Below, one piece after another: positions 32,784-42,903 of a DNA stretch of 64,000 bases (position 1 is the stretch's first letter; each line of letters starts with the position of its first letter). Source of the DNA: Brevundimonas alba (lineage in GTDB: Bacteria > Pseudomonadota > Alphaproteobacteria > Caulobacterales > Caulobacteraceae); assembly GCF_011927945.1 (NCBI RefSeq), contig NZ_JAATJM010000001.1, forward strand, positions 629,501 to 693,500, given 5' to 3'. The notes under the pieces were generated by a model. That model was not told the origin of the DNA. It saw only the letters and a program-made list of their open reading frames with translations, and made no database searches. The position numbers and the translations under genes are program-made.

Positions 32784-33503
32784 TCACGCCCGCCCCCGCT
32801 TCAGCGCGGCCTGCGCCGCCTTCATGGCGAAGGGCAGGACCACCGCCAGCACGAACACCCCCGCCATCGGCGCCCAGAACTGGTTGAACAGGGCCTGAAA
32901 GTCCGGGTCCGGATCGTTGACCAGCAGGGTATTCAGCCTTGCCCCGATCCAGCAGTAGATGATGTGCGCCGGCAGCAGGCCGATCACGGTGGCGATCGTG
33001 TAGGGACCCAGCCGCACCGCCATGATCCCGGCCGCCACATTGATCATGTGGAAGGGCACCACGACGGCCAGCCGCGAGGCCAGCACATACCAGAACGTAT
33101 CCTTGTCGATGGCCGTGCAGACCTTCTGCATCAGCCCCTTGTCGCGCTCCGCCTTCTTGCGCAGCGCGTCGCCCCAGGCCGAGCGCGTCACGGCATAGAC
33201 GACCAGCGCCCCGGCGGTGGCCGCGATCGAGGTCGACACGCCGCCCACCCATGGCCCGAACAGATAGCCGGCGGTGATGGTGACGAAGAAGACGCCCGGC
33301 ACCACGCTCGCGGTCAGGGTCGCGAACAGCAGCATCAGGATCAGCAGGCTCAGGACATAGTTCTGGGCCGTGAATTCGCGGAAGGTCTGGCCGTGATCGC
33401 GCAGGGTGTCGAGCGACAGGTAGCGGTTCCAACCCATGGCGAAGATCAGTACGATCACGCATCCCAGCGCGATGAGGGGCAGGAAGCGTTTCAGCCGGTG
33501 CAT
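32784..33503 (-). CDS. TVP38/TMEM64 (DedA-like) family membrane protein
   Basis: A 239-residue membrane protein with about six hydrophobic segments. The SNARE-associated/TVP38 signature is around VPGVFFVTITAGYLFGPWVG and SRLAVVVPFHMINVAAGI, ending YCWIGARLNTLL. Relatives are thought to be lipid scramblases or transporters acting on undecaprenyl phosphate or phospholipids. The start at 33503 (MHRLKRF) has GGAGAG eight bases upstream and is preferred over the longer frame to 33584. It overlaps no other gene and is divergent from rpmH. Confidence 0.82.
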   Translation of the reverse strand: MHRLKRFLPLIALGCVIVLIFAMGWNRYLSLDTLRDHGQTFREFTAQNYVLSLLILMLLFATLTASVVPGVFFVTITAGYLFGPWVGGVSTSIAATAGALVVYAVTRSAWGDALRKKAERDKGLMQKVCTAIDKDTFWYVLASRLAVVVPFHMINVAAGIMAVRLGPYTIATVIGLLPAHIIYCWIGARLNTLLVNDPDPDFQALFNQFWAPMAGVFVLAVVLPFAMKAAQAALKRGRA

Positions 33504-33531
33504 CGTCTCTCCGCTGGCGGGGCTCGCGGCG

Positions 33532-33560
33532 TTGACACCTCGGGCTTCCCCGCTTATACG
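33532..33560 (+). promoter_or_regulatory. Promoter of rpmH
   Basis: TTGACA (33532-33537) and TATACG (33555-33560) at 17 bases, a near-consensus sigma-70 promoter for the ribosomal protein L34 gene. The start would be near 33567, giving a leader of about 60 bases. Confidence 0.75.
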
Positions 33561-33625
33561 CCCGCCCTTCCCGCGACGGACCACTTTCCGCCGCCACCCT
33601 TTGTTTTCAGTCCCAGGAGCCGACC

Positions 33626-33760
33626 GTGAAGCGGACCTATCAGCCGTCGCGACTCGTGCGCAAGCGCCGTCACGGCTTCCGTTCGCGGATGGCCACCAAG
33701 AACGGACAGAAGATTGTTGCGCGTCGTCGCGCCAAGGGCCGCAAGCGCCTGACGGCCTAA
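33626..33760 (+). CDS. rpmH: 50S ribosomal protein L34
   Basis: A 44-residue, strongly basic ribosomal protein that starts at [23 protein letters not shown], continuing to GRKRLTA. The sequence is diagnostic for L34 of the large subunit. CCAGGAG lies about nine bases upstream. It has its own strong promoter and is followed 26 bases later by rnpA, the usual rpmH-rnpA order. The reading frame is too short to appear in long-ORF scans. Confidence 0.97.
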   Translation: MKRTYQPSRLVRKRRHGFRSRMATKNGQKIVARRRAKGRKRLTA

Positions 33761-33785
33761 GTCGTCCGGCGCCTGTGCTGGGCGC

Positions 33786-34190
33786 ATGGCCGAACCGTTC
33801 AAAATCGAACGCCTGAAGTCGCGGCCCCAGTTTCTGGCGGCCGCGAAAGGCGTTTCAGAGGCCCGGGGCGCCGTGGTGGTCCAGCGGCTGGATCGCGCCG
33901 ACGACGACACGACCGTCCGGCTGGGCTTCACCGCCACTCGAAAGGTCGGCAACGCCGTCATCCGCAACCGCGCCAAACGCCGCCTCAGGGAGGCCGCCCG
34001 TACGCTTGCGCCGCAGCTGGCGCGGCCCGGCAGCGACTACGTCTTCATCGCCCGGATGGGCACCGCCGACCGCCCGTGGGACCGTTTGCTTGACGATGTG
34101 AAATCGGCGCTTACAAGGCTCGCGACCCCGCGGTCGGCGCCTGCTGTCGCGCGCCACGCACCGACATCGCCCGCCGGCCAGGACCACTGA
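33786..34190 (+). CDS. rnpA: Ribonuclease P protein component
   Basis: A 134-residue protein subunit of RNase P, which aids the catalytic RNA in cutting tRNA precursors. The signature RNRAKRRLREAAR is present with the FTATRKVGNAVIRNRAKRRL block around residues 50-70; FKIERLKSRPQFLAAAKG is the conserved N-terminus. The last 25 residues (RSAPAVARHAPTSPAGQDH) are variable. It follows rpmH and precedes yidC by five bases, with no yidD gene between. Confidence 0.96.
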   Translation: MAEPFKIERLKSRPQFLAAAKGVSEARGAVVVQRLDRADDDTTVRLGFTATRKVGNAVIRNRAKRRLREAARTLAPQLARPGSDYVFIARMGTADRPWDRLLDDVKSALTRLATPRSAPAVARHAPTSPAGQDH

Positions 34191-34195
34191 CCTTC

Positions 34196-35989
34196 ATGCC
34201 CCCCCAGAATAACAGCCGCAACACGATCGTCTTCCTTGTGATCGCGGCGATCATGCTGCTGGCCTACAGCGTTTTCGTGATGGAGCCGCAGGCCCAGAAG
34301 CGCCGCGCCGCCCAGCAAGCCGCGGCGGCTGAATCGACCGTGGCCCCCGCCTCGAACACCTCCCCGTCGCCCAGCGCTGCGGTCTTCACCGAGGATCGCA
34401 CCGTCGCGCTCGGCCAAGGCGCGCGCGTGCCGATCCGCAGCGGCACCCTGACGGGCTCGCTGTCGCTGACCGGCGGCCGCATCGACGACCTGTTCCTGAC
34501 CCGCTACCGCGAGACCATCGACAAGGACTCTCCGGCCGTCGAGCTGTTCCGCCCCGAGGGCATGAAGCACGCCTTCTACGCCCAGTTCGGCTGGAGCGGC
34601 CCCAATGTTCCGGGCGGCGTTCCCGGCCCCAACACTCCGTGGCGGCTGACGCAGGGCTCGACCCTGACGCCGACGACGCCCGTGATCCTGACGTGGGACA
34701 ACGGCGCGGGCCTGCGCTTCACCCGCCGGATCAGCGTCGACGAGCAGTATATGTTCACCGTCGCCGACACGGTCGCCAACTTCAGCGCCCAGGCCGTGAC
34801 CATCGCCCCCGCCGCCAGCGTCCAGCGCCAGGGCGTGCCGGAGCATCTGGGCCGCACCCAGGTCCTGCACGAGGGCGCCATCGGCACCTTCGGCGACGGC
34901 GAGGCCTATTCGACCACCCAGCTGAAATACAAGGCCTGGGCCAAGAAGCCGTCCGACAAGCATGAGTCGACCGGCGGCTGGCTCGGCATCACCGACAAAT
35001 ACTGGCTCGCCGCCCTGATCCCCCCGCAGGGCGAGAAGATCAGCGCCGAGTTCCGCGTCCGAGACGCCGCCCGCTACGACATCCACTCCGCCGGCATGCT
35101 GGGCGCCGCCCGCACCATCCAGCCCAACACCCAGGTGACCGAGACCCAGCGTCTCTTCGCCGGGGCCAAGCGCAACGAGATCCTGTCGGGCTACGAGAAG
35201 TCGCTCGGCCTGCCGCGCTTCGTCTATGCGATCGACTGGGGCTTCCTGTTCTTCCTGACGCGCCCGATCTTCCTCGTCATCGAGTTCTTCTACGGCATCC
35301 TGGGCAATTTCGGCCTCGCCATCCTGGCGCTGACGCTGACGGTCCGCCTGATCATGTTCCCGCTCGCCAACAAGAGCTATGCGAGCATGTCGAAGATGCG
35401 GAACCTCCAGCCCAAGATGGAGGAGATCAAGAAGAAGCACGCCGACGATCCGCAGAAGCAACAGCAGGAGGTCATGGCCCTCTACCAGCGGGAGAAGATC
35501 AATCCGCTGGCCGGCTGCCTGCCGCTGCTGCTCCAGATCCCGGTCTTCTACGCTGTCTACAAGATGCTCTTCGTGACCATCGAGATGCGTCACCAGCCCT
35601 TCTTCGGCTGGATCCGCGACCTCTCGGCGCCGGACCCGACCACCGTCTGGAACCTGTTCGGCCTTCTGCCGTGGGATCCCGCGACGACGCCGCTGATCGG
35701 ACCCTATCTCGCAGGCACCTTCGCGCTCAGCGTCCTCGCCATCTTCTATGGCCTGACCATGTGGCTGCAGATGTCGATGAGCCCGCCTGCGCCCGATCCG
35801 ATGCAGCGCCGCATCTTCCAGTTCATGCCGGTGGTGTTCACCTTCATCATGGCCACCTTCCCAGCAGGCCTGCTGATCTATTGGGCGTGGTCGAACATCC
35901 TGACCGTCCTGCAGCAGTACATCATCATGCACCGCCTGAAGGCCGAGAACCCGATCGACACCTTCCTCGCGCGCTTCAAGAAAGCCTGA
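34196..35989 (+). CDS. yidC: Membrane protein insertase YidC
   Basis: A 597-residue insertase that places membrane proteins with or without the Sec translocon. It has the N-terminal signal-anchor ([18 protein letters not shown]), a large periplasmic domain of about 300 residues typical of proteobacteria, and the five-helix 60KD_IMP domain from about 370. It includes the amphipathic and coiled hairpin ([19 protein letters not shown]), [18 protein letters not shown], and a short tail. It sits directly after rnpA and before the engB-type GTPase, separated from it by one base. Confidence 0.96.
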   Translation: MPPQNNSRNTIVFLVIAAIMLLAYSVFVMEPQAQKRRAAQQAAAAESTVAPASNTSPSPSAAVFTEDRTVALGQGARVPIRSGTLTGSLSLTGGRIDDLFLTRYRETIDKDSPAVELFRPEGMKHAFYAQFGWSGPNVPGGVPGPNTPWRLTQGSTLTPTTPVILTWDNGAGLRFTRRISVDEQYMFTVADTVANFSAQAVTIAPAASVQRQGVPEHLGRTQVLHEGAIGTFGDGEAYSTTQLKYKAWAKKPSDKHESTGGWLGITDKYWLAALIPPQGEKISAEFRVRDAARYDIHSAGMLGAARTIQPNTQVTETQRLFAGAKRNEILSGYEKSLGLPRFVYAIDWGFLFFLTRPIFLVIEFFYGILGNFGLAILALTLTVRLIMFPLANKSYASMSKMRNLQPKMEEIKKKHADDPQKQQQEVMALYQREKINPLAGCLPLLLQIPVFYAVYKMLFVTIEMRHQPFFGWIRDLSAPDPTTVWNLFGLLPWDPATTPLIGPYLAGTFALSVLAIFYGLTMWLQMSMSPPAPDPMQRRIFQFMPVVFTFIMATFPAGLLIYWAWSNILTVLQQYIIMHRLKAENPIDTFLARFKKA

Positions 35990-35990
35990 G

Positions 35991-36632
35991 TTGGACGACT
36001 TCACGCCCGAGGAACTGGAGCAGGCGCGCATCCTGTTCGCGCGCCCCGCCACCTTCGTCATGGGGTGCGCCAAGATCGAGCAACTGCCCGATCCGGACCT
36101 GCCCGAGATCGCCTTCGCGGGCCGTTCCAACGTCGGCAAGTCGAGCCTGATCAACGGGCTGGTCGGCATGCACAAGCTGGCCCGGGCCTCGAATGAGCCG
36201 GGCCGCACGCGCGAGGTCAATTTCTTCGATCTCGACGGCCGGATGCGTCTGGTCGACCTGCCCGGCTACGGCTGGGCCAAGGCCTCGAAGTCGACGGTGA
36301 AGAAATTCCAGGACCTCGGCCGGGACTATCTGCGCGGCCGCGTCACCCTGAAGCGGGTCTATCTGCTGATCGACGCCCGCCACGGACTCAAGAAGGTCGA
36401 CGACGAGGCGCTGGACGCCCTCGATCTCGCCGCGGTCAGCTATCAGATCGTCCTGACCAAGGCCGACAAGCTGAAGAAGGGCGAGGCGGAGAAGGTTCAG
36501 GCCGCTACCCTGAAGGGCATCTCCAAACGCCCCGCCGCCTATCCCGCGGTCATCGTCACCTCCGCCGAGAAGGGCGAGGGCCTACCCGAACTCCGCGCCG
36601 AGATCATGCGCACCACGGGCGTCGAGCTCTAA
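35991..36632 (+). CDS. engB: Ribosome biogenesis GTP-binding protein YihA/YsxC/EngB
   Basis: A 213-residue GTPase of the TRAFAC class that acts in 50S assembly. The G motifs are G1 [14 protein letters not shown]2/G3 region [10 protein letters not shown] and [10 protein letters not shown]4 LTKADKL and G5 near VIVTSAEKG. The start is TTG at 35991, one base after the yidC stop; an upstream ATG is not available in frame. The gene often lies next to yidC in alphaproteobacteria. Confidence 0.95.
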   Translation: MDDFTPEELEQARILFARPATFVMGCAKIEQLPDPDLPEIAFAGRSNVGKSSLINGLVGMHKLARASNEPGRTREVNFFDLDGRMRLVDLPGYGWAKASKSTVKKFQDLGRDYLRGRVTLKRVYLLIDARHGLKKVDDEALDALDLAAVSYQIVLTKADKLKKGEAEKVQAATLKGISKRPAAYPAVIVTSAEKGEGLPELRAEIMRTTGVEL

Positions 36633-36672
36633 TCCGCTTGCACCTCCCGGCCCCCGGTGATCGGGTAGCGTC

Positions 36673-37638
36673 ATGCAGACCCGCCACATCCAGACCGACC
36701 GCCTGAAGCAGCAGATTCTTGAGGCCGGCTCAGGCCCGCTCGTCCTGCTGGTCCACGGCTTCCCGGAACTCGGGATCAGCTGGCGGGCGCAGGTCGAGGC
36801 GCTCGCCGCCGCCGGCTTCCACGCGGTCGCCCCCGACATGCGTGGCTACGGCGGCACGGACAAGCCAACGGACACCGCCGCCTACGGCGTGCTCGACCTC
36901 GTCGGCGACCTCGTCGATCTGGTCCGTGCGCTGGGCGAGACGACCTGCACCCTCGTCGGCCACGACTTCGGCGCATCCGTCGCGTGGCATTGCGCCCTTC
37001 TACGGCCGGACGTGTTCCGCGCGGTCTTCTGCCTGTCCGTTCCCTTCCAGCCGCGCCGGCCCAAGGGACCGCCCACCGCCGCCATGGCCGCGATCACCAA
37101 ACGCGCCGGGCTCGGCCAGCTCTACATCAGCCAGTTCCAGGAGCCGGCCGCCCATCTGGACTTCGACGCCGACCCCGCCGCCGCGCTGCGCAAGGCCTTC
37201 TTCGCCTATGACGGAGCCACGCCCGACGGCCTCCAGTCGACCGGCTTCTTCCCCGAGGGCCGCAGCCTGCTGTCCACCATTCCCGACGACGCTCCCCTGC
37301 CGCCGTGGATGAGCGCGCCGCATTTCGCCGAATACGTCGCCGCCTTCACCGCGGGAGGCTTCAAGGGGCCGATCGACTGGTACCGCAGCCTGGACGCAAA
37401 CTGGGCCGCCACCGCCTTCCTGCAGGATGCCCGCATTCGCGTCCCCGCCGCCTTCGTGGTCGGCGAGCGCGACCCGGTCCGCCACTATGCCGGCACGGCG
37501 GAGGCTGGCCTGAAGGACTGGCTGATCGACCTGCGGATGCAACACGTCATCCCCGGCGCCGGCCACTGGATCCAGCAGGAACGGCCGGAAGAGGTGAACG
37601 CTCTGCTGCTCCGCTTCCTCCAGCAGGTCGCGCGCTAG
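36673..37638 (+). CDS. Alpha/beta hydrolase, epoxide hydrolase-like
   Basis: A 321-residue alpha/beta hydrolase. [10 protein letters not shown] (28-37) gives the oxyanion-hole HGFP, D98 in [11 protein letters not shown] is the likely nucleophile, and the late H in [15 protein letters not shown] the base; [12 protein letters not shown] matches the lid region of soluble epoxide hydrolases. It probably adds water to an epoxide, or acts on a haloalkane or ester. The stop overlaps the convergent flavin enzyme gene by four bases. Substrate unknown. Confidence 0.82.
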   Translation: MQTRHIQTDRLKQQILEAGSGPLVLLVHGFPELGISWRAQVEALAAAGFHAVAPDMRGYGGTDKPTDTAAYGVLDLVGDLVDLVRALGETTCTLVGHDFGASVAWHCALLRPDVFRAVFCLSVPFQPRRPKGPPTAAMAAITKRAGLGQLYISQFQEPAAHLDFDADPAAALRKAFFAYDGATPDGLQSTGFFPEGRSLLSTIPDDAPLPPWMSAPHFAEYVAAFTAGGFKGPIDWYRSLDANWAATAFLQDARIRVPAAFVVGERDPVRHYAGTAEAGLKDWLIDLRMQHVIPGAGHWIQQERPEEVNALLLRFLQQVAR

Positions 37639-38621
37639 AGCCCCACCGCCGCCCCGGCGGTGATCTCGAGACTGTGCACCCGGGCGTCCAGATCGTGGAT
37701 CATGCCGGTGACCATCACCTCGTTCACACCGGTCAGGGCGATGAACGCCTCCAGTTTCGCGCGCACCGTCTCCCGCTCACCAATGGCGGCGTAGGTCAGA
37801 CGGCTCTCGACCGCTGCGATCTGCCGCGCGTCGAGCACGGCGTGGATGTCGTCGACCGGCGGCTTCAGCCGGCCCGGTTTGCCGGTCACCACGGCGGCGA
37901 AGGCCTGCTGCATGGACGTCGACAGCCGCGCCGCTTCCTCGTCCGTGTCGGCGGCGAACACATTGAACGCCGCCATCGCATAGGGCTCGGCCAATTGTTT
38001 CGAAGGCCGGAACCCGGCCCGGTACGTCTGCAGCGCCGGCAGCAGCAGCTCGGGAGCGAAATGGCTGGCGAAGGCGAAGGGCAGGCCCAGATGAGCGGCC
38101 AGTTCGGCGCTGAACAGGCTGGAGCCCAGCAGCCAGATCGGCACGTTGGACCCCTGTCCCGGATACGCCGCGACGCGCTGCCCCTCGACCGCGGGGGCGA
38201 GGAAGGCCTGTAGTTCCATCACGTCCCGCGGGAACTGGTCCGCCGCCTCGAAATAACGCCGCAGCGCCCGCGCCGTCTCGCCGTCCGTGCCGGGCGCCCG
38301 GCCCAGCCCCAGATCGATCCGGCCCGGATGCAGGGCCTCGAGCGTGCCGAACTGCTCGGCCACGACCAGCGGCGCATGGTTGGGCAGCATGACCCCGCCG
38401 GAGCCGACCCGGATCGTCTCGGTCGAGGCGGCGACATGGGCCAGGGCCACAGCCGTCGCGGCGCTGGCGATCCCCGGCATGTTGTGGTGCTCCGCCAGCC
38501 AGAAACGGCCGTAGCCGAGCCGCTCGGCCGCCTTCGCCAGCTCGGTGGTTTCCAGCAGGGCGCGCCGGGCGTCCCCGCCCTCCACGATCGGCGACAGGTC
38601 GAGAACGGAGAATGCGGTCAT
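37635..38621 (-). CDS. LLM class flavin-dependent oxidoreductase
   Basis: A 328-residue bacterial luciferase-like monooxygenase with a TIM barrel that binds [41 protein letters not shown] and LGRAPGTD are conserved blocks of the YhbW-like group; [19 protein letters not shown] is the later barrel part. It most likely oxidises an organic substrate with reduced FMN from a separate reductase. It is convergent with the hydrolase gene and 77 bases from the pirin gene. Substrate unknown. Confidence 0.85.
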   Translation of the reverse strand: MTAFSVLDLSPIVEGGDARRALLETTELAKAAERLGYGRFWLAEHHNMPGIASAATAVALAHVAASTETIRVGSGGVMLPNHAPLVVAEQFGTLEALHPGRIDLGLGRAPGTDGETARALRRYFEAADQFPRDVMELQAFLAPAVEGQRVAAYPGQGSNVPIWLLGSSLFSAELAAHLGLPFAFASHFAPELLLPALQTYRAGFRPSKQLAEPYAMAAFNVFAADTDEEAARLSTSMQQAFAAVVTGKPGRLKPPVDDIHAVLDARQIAAVESRLTYAAIGERETVRAKLEAFIALTGVNEVMVTGMIHDLDARVHSLEITAGAAVGL

Positions 38622-38698
38622 GTCGCCTAGATCGGGGCGGCCGGGTTCTTTTCAAGACGGCCGCCGGCCGCGCCGACCGCGAAGCCAGCTGACGACCT

Positions 38699-39640
38699 TT
38701 AGACCGGGTCGGTCTGATCCGGTTTGAGCGTGTCCGGCGCCGGCTCCGGGGTCGAAGGCACGTCCGGCAGCGGAATGAACTCGACGTCGTCCTCTGCCGG
38801 CAAGGTCATGCGCCCGGCCTGCCAGTCCGCCTTGGCGGCGTCGATCTTCGCCTGCGAGGACGAGACGAAATTCCACCAGATCAGGCGCGGGCCCACCGGC
38901 TCGCCGCCCAGCACCATCACCGACGACGGCCGCACGGCGCGGATGGTCGGCTCGGCGTTCGGCTCCAGCACGATCATCTGGCCTTCGTGGAAGCTGCGGT
39001 CGCCGACCTCGATCTCGCCCTTGGCCACATAGAGGGCCCGTTCGGAATAGCCGCCCGCCACGCCCCTGCCCGCCGGCGGCGTCGTGCGCACCCCCTCGGC
39101 CAGTTCCCAGTGCACATAGAACAGCGGCGACGAGGTCGGCACGCCGGCCCGCGCGCCATAGGCTTCGCCCGCCACCAGCCGGGCGAACAGGCCGCCGTTC
39201 TCATAGGCCGGCTGATCGGCTTCGCCGTGATGGTGGAACGACGGATCGACATCTTCGGCCTCGGTCGGCAGGGCGATCCACGCCTGCATGCCGTGCATGG
39301 GCCCGCCTTGGCTTTTCTTCAGCGGATCGGTCCGCTCCGAATGGACCACGCCCTTGCCGGCGGTCATCCAGTTGACCTCGCCGGGACGGATGGCCTGGGT
39401 CGCGCCGGTGTTGTCCCGGTGCATGATCTCGCCCTCGAACAGATAGCTCAGGGTCGACAGGCCGATGTGCGGGTGCGGCCGCACATTGATGGCGTCCGAG
39501 CCGGGCGCGAACTCGGCCGGACCCATCTGGTCGAGGAAGATGAAGGGCCCGACCATGCGCCGGGCATGGAACGGAAGCACCCGCCCGACCTCGAACCCGC
39601 CCAGGTCCTTGCGGCGGGCGTCGATCACCATTTCGATCAT
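38699..39640 (-). CDS. Pirin family protein
   Basis: A 313-residue bicupin. The N-terminal cupin carries the pirin metal-binding set: VRPHPHIGLSTLSYLFEG with two histidines, HRDNTGATQAIRPGEVNWM, and GVVHSER; the C-terminal cupin holds VELGDRSF-like sequence (IEVGDRSFHEGQMIVLE). Pirins include quercetin dioxygenases and regulators; the role here is unknown. It ends well before and starts 13 bases from the SMP-30-like gene. Confidence 0.9.
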   Translation of the reverse strand: MIEMVIDARRKDLGGFEVGRVLPFHARRMVGPFIFLDQMGPAEFAPGSDAINVRPHPHIGLSTLSYLFEGEIMHRDNTGATQAIRPGEVNWMTAGKGVVHSERTDPLKKSQGGPMHGMQAWIALPTEAEDVDPSFHHHGEADQPAYENGGLFARLVAGEAYGARAGVPTSSPLFYVHWELAEGVRTTPPAGRGVAGGYSERALYVAKGEIEVGDRSFHEGQMIVLEPNAEPTIRAVRPSSVMVLGGEPVGPRLIWWNFVSSSQAKIDAAKADWQAGRMTLPAEDDVEFIPLPDVPSTPEPAPDTLKPDQTDPV

Positions 39641-39653
39641 AGTCCAATCCCCG

Positions 39654-40955
39654 TCAGTCGATCCGCAGGCGAGAGATCAGGGCCGGCGCGGGCTCCGCCG
39701 TTGTCGGCGCACCCTCCCCGTCGAAATCGCTCCACTGCGAGCGCGATACGAACACCAGTTCGCCCTCGTGGACCAGACCCGTCGTCGGTTCGTCGAGCTG
39801 CGGCAGGTTGGCGGCCAGCACCTCGATCGCCTCAATCCGCGTCCAGCCGGCGTCGGGCGTCAGCTTCAGCACCCGCTGCGGCGACGTGCCGTTCTGCAGG
39901 CCGTACAGCGCGCGGCCGTCGCTGATCAGGCCGTCGACGCCGATCAGCACGGCTTTTGCGGGCGCGGCAAGGCGGGTGGCCGCACCGCTCGTCCGGTCCA
40001 CCCGCCACAGGCCCGACGAATAGTCCGCCACGATCAGGGCTGCGCCATCGGGCGTCACGACCATACCCTGCGGTGACCGCAACGCGCCCGCTGGAAGCAG
40101 GACATCCATGGCCTGCCCGTCCGGTCGCACCACCAGCACTTCGCCCGCGGCGGAGTCGCTGACATAGACGTCGCCGTCCGCCGCCAGCACGACGTCGCCG
40201 AACGATCGGCCCTCGCGGCCGGCAGGCGGATCGAACCACGCCTCTATGCGGCCGCTCTCAAGGCCGACCCGGACAAGGGCGCTTCCCGGCAGGGACGCGT
40301 CGCCGATCCCGTGGCTCGCGGGCGGCACGGGCGCGATCGCGGCCCACAGGACGCCTCGGGCTTCATCGACAGCCATCCCGAGCACGCCGCCCGTTTCGGG
40401 CGGGGCGAGCAGGAACGGGGTGATGCCGCCGTCCTCGTCGATCGCGACGATCGTGCGGTTCGCGACCTCTGAAGCCAGCCAGCGTCTCCGCTCCCGGTCG
40501 GGCGCGACGGATTCGATCAGGTTCGCGCCGCCGACCGCGAACAGCGGCGTCAGCCGGTCCGCGCCCACGGGCGCGCGATTGGCCTCGATCCGGGCGGCGA
40601 GGGCCTCGAAGCCCGGCTGATCCTCCAGCGCAGCCAGCGCCGGATCGCCGCCGAGGTTCATCGACAGCCCGGCATCGGCATACCGTTGCGCCAGCGCCAT
40701 GGCCTCGGCCGGCTGTCCGGCTCCCGCCGCCAGCCGCGCCCGCATCAGCATCAGGCCGGGATGGTTGGGGATGCGCCGGTCCGCCTCGGCCAGCCTTGCC
40801 GTCGCCGTGGCGAGATCCTCGGCATTGGCCGCCGCGACGCCCTCGGCCCGCAGCCGGTAGAAGGCGGCGACGTCCGTTTCGGCAGCCTCCTGGGCGATGG
40901 AGGGAGCGGCTCCGGCAAGCAGGCCGGCAGCGACAATGGCCGCGATGATGCGCAT
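39654..40955 (-). CDS. SMP-30/gluconolactonase-like beta-propeller protein with signal peptide
   Basis: A 433-residue secreted protein. MRIIAAIVAAGLLAGAAPSIA is a signal peptide. Residues 25-120 are helical and TPR-like (AAFYRLRAEGVAAANAEDLA, RLAEADRRIPNHPGLMLMRARL). The rest is a beta-propeller of the SMP-30 or NHL kind (FAVGGANLIESVAPD, SFGDVVLAADGDVYVSD, LRSPQGMVVTPDGAALIV). Propellers of this type act as lactonases or binding proteins. The start at 40955 has GGGGGGAT just upstream and is preferred to a longer frame. Function not established. Confidence 0.7.
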   Translation of the reverse strand: MRIIAAIVAAGLLAGAAPSIAQEAAETDVAAFYRLRAEGVAAANAEDLATATARLAEADRRIPNHPGLMLMRARLAAGAGQPAEAMALAQRYADAGLSMNLGGDPALAALEDQPGFEALAARIEANRAPVGADRLTPLFAVGGANLIESVAPDRERRRWLASEVANRTIVAIDEDGGITPFLLAPPETGGVLGMAVDEARGVLWAAIAPVPPASHGIGDASLPGSALVRVGLESGRIEAWFDPPAGREGRSFGDVVLAADGDVYVSDSAAGEVLVVRPDGQAMDVLLPAGALRSPQGMVVTPDGAALIVADYSSGLWRVDRTSGAATRLAAPAKAVLIGVDGLISDGRALYGLQNGTSPQRVLKLTPDAGWTRIEAIEVLAANLPQLDEPTTGLVHEGELVFVSRSQWSDFDGEGAPTTAEPAPALISRLRID

Positions 40956-41031
40956 GGCGATCCCCCCAAGGTTCGCCGCGACTATCCGCCCGCCGGCCGC
41001 AACGGCCAAGTCAAGGATCGGTAATGTGCGG

Positions 41032-41520
41032 TCAGCCCACGTGCGGGGTGACAAGACCCAGCGGCAGGGTCGTGACGTTCTTTACGCCGCGGGTGACGAT
41101 ATGGCTTTCGCAGTCCGAGACGATGCCGAGGCTCAGCAGCTTCTCGCGCAAGAACCGGTCGAAGGCGTGCATGTCGGAGGTAATGATCCGCAGCACATAA
41201 TCCTCGCGGCCTGTGATGGTGGCGCACTGCACGACCTCGGGCCAGTCGCCCACGGCGGCCTCGAAGCGGTCGAGGTTTTCGGTCGAGGGCAGGTTCAGCT
41301 TCACGATGGCGTAGACCTCGAAGTCCAGGCCCAGACGGGTTGCATCCAGCAGGGTCACCCGCTTGCGGATGAAGCCCGTATCCTCCAGTCTCTTGATCCT
41401 GCGCCAGCAGGGCGACGCCGACAGGCCCACCCGATCGGCCACCTCGGCGACCGACAAGCCGGCGTCCTGTTGCAGGATGTCCAGAATGCGGGCGTCGACG
41501 GGATCCAGATCGTCAGCCAA
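41032..41520 (-). CDS. Lrp/AsnC-family regulator, likely of the bkd operon
   Basis: A 162-residue regulator with an N-terminal helix-turn-helix (LDPVDARILDILQQDAGLSV, SASPCWRRIKRLEDTGFI) and the C-terminal RAM effector domain (VYAIVKLNLPS, GREDYVLRIITSDMHAFDRF). It is divergent from the branched-chain keto-acid dehydrogenase operon, the arrangement of BkdR activators that respond to branched-chain amino acids. The TTG at 41520 has AGGAGA seven bases upstream and is preferred to a start at 41550, though both are in frame. Confidence 0.85.
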   Translation of the reverse strand: MADDLDPVDARILDILQQDAGLSVAEVADRVGLSASPCWRRIKRLEDTGFIRKRVTLLDATRLGLDFEVYAIVKLNLPSTENLDRFEAAVGDWPEVVQCATITGREDYVLRIITSDMHAFDRFLREKLLSLGIVSDCESHIVTRGVKNVTTLPLGLVTPHVG

Positions 41521-41539
41521 GGCGTTTCTCCTGATCTTG

Positions 41540-41553
41540 TTATGACGCAATAA
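41540..41553. promoter_or_regulatory. Dyad in the bkd/Lrp divergent intergenic region
   Basis: TTATGACGCAATAA has TTAT/ATAA arms about a 6-base core and sits between the Lrp-type gene and bkdA1, a plausible part of the regulator binding site. The region also has GCATATGC at 41569-41576. Confidence 0.4.
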
Positions 41554-41665
41554 AATACCCGTGAACCGGCATATGCAAGGTCAAAATCGAGCGAGCCTTG
41601 GCTTGCGGACCATGCTACAGGGCGCCGGAGGAAACACGGTCGGATCAACCGGACGGCAGGACGGA

Positions 41666-42901
41666 ATGAAAAAGCCAAACAGCCAACCCTTGTCGCTGCG
41701 CGTGCCGGAGCCCTCGGGCCGCCCGGGCGACAAGCCGGACTTCAGCCATCTCCAGTTCGACGCGCCCGGCGCCGTCGACCGGCCCGCGGTCTCCGCGACC
41801 CCTTACGAAATGCGGGACCATGCCTTCCGGCTGGTGCGGGTGCTGGACGATCAGGGACAGGCCGTCGGCCCGTGGAACCCGAGGCTGGACGCCGAGACCC
41901 TGCGCAAGGGTCTGAAGGCGATGATCCTGACCCGCGCCTTCGACGACCGGATGCACCGCGCCCACCGTCAGGGGAAGACCAGCTTCTATATGAAGTGCAC
42001 CGGGGAAGAGGCCATCGCCGTCGCCCAGGGCATGATCCTGTCGCGTGAGGACATGGGCTTCCCGACCTATCGCCAGCAGGGCCTTCTGATCGCGCGCGGC
42101 TATCCGCTCGCGACCATGATGAACCAGATCTATTCCAACGCCTCGGACCCGATCAAAGGCCGCCAGCTGCCGATCATGTATTCGGCCAAGGACTATGGCT
42201 TCTTCACGATCAGCGGCAACCTCGGCACGCAGGTGCCGCAAGCGGTCGGCTGGGCCATGGCCAGCGCCTACAAGGGCGACGACAAGATCGCCATCAGCTG
42301 GATCGGCGACGGCGCGACGGCGGAAGGCGACTTCCACAACGCCCTGACCTTCGCCGCCGTCTATCGCGCGCCGGTGATCCTCAACGTCGTCAACAACCAG
42401 TGGGCCATCTCGTCCTTCATGGGCATCGCCGGCGGGCTGGAGACCACCTTCGCCTCCAAGGCCATCGGCTACGGCCTCCCGGCCCTGCGCGTCGACGGCA
42501 ACGACTTCCTCGCCGTCTGGGCCGCGACCCAGTGGGCCGAGGAGCGCGCCCGCACCAATCAGGGCGCGACGGTCATCGAGCTGTTCACCTACCGCGGCGC
42601 GCCGCACTCGACCTCGGACGACCCGAGCCGCTACCGCCCCGGCGACGAGCACGAGAAATGGCCGCTCGGCGACCCGATCGAGCGCCTGAAGCAGCACCTG
42701 ATCGCGCTGGGCGAATGGTCCGATGAACAGCAGACCGCCGCCGAGGCCGACGCCGTCGAACAGGTCCGCGCCGCCGGCAAGGAGTCCGAGGCCATCGGCA
42801 CGATCGGTCAGTCGCGCCCCTCCGTGAAGACCATGTTCGAAGAGGTCTATGCGACCGAGGACTGGCGCATCACCGAACAGCGCCGCGAGGTCGGAGTCTG
42901 A
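41666..42901 (+). CDS. bkdA1: 2-oxoisovalerate dehydrogenase E1 alpha subunit
   Basis: A 411-residue E1 alpha subunit of the branched-chain 2-oxo acid dehydrogenase complex, which decarboxylates keto acids from valine, leucine and isoleucine. The thiamine diphosphate motif GDGATAEGDFHNAL runs to NNQWAIS; FYMKCTGEEAIAVAQGM and PTYRQQGLLIARGYPL are conserved, as is APHSTSDDPSRYRP with the phospho-loop region. The start at 41666 has AGGACGG just upstream, so the frame upstream to 41561 is ignored. Two bases separate it from the E1 beta gene. Confidence 0.94.
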   Translation: MKKPNSQPLSLRVPEPSGRPGDKPDFSHLQFDAPGAVDRPAVSATPYEMRDHAFRLVRVLDDQGQAVGPWNPRLDAETLRKGLKAMILTRAFDDRMHRAHRQGKTSFYMKCTGEEAIAVAQGMILSREDMGFPTYRQQGLLIARGYPLATMMNQIYSNASDPIKGRQLPIMYSAKDYGFFTISGNLGTQVPQAVGWAMASAYKGDDKIAISWIGDGATAEGDFHNALTFAAVYRAPVILNVVNNQWAISSFMGIAGGLETTFASKAIGYGLPALRVDGNDFLAVWAATQWAEERARTNQGATVIELFTYRGAPHSTSDDPSRYRPGDEHEKWPLGDPIERLKQHLIALGEWSDEQQTAAEADAVEQVRAAGKESEAIGTIGQSRPSVKTMFEEVYATEDWRITEQRREVGV

Positions 42902-42903
42902 TC

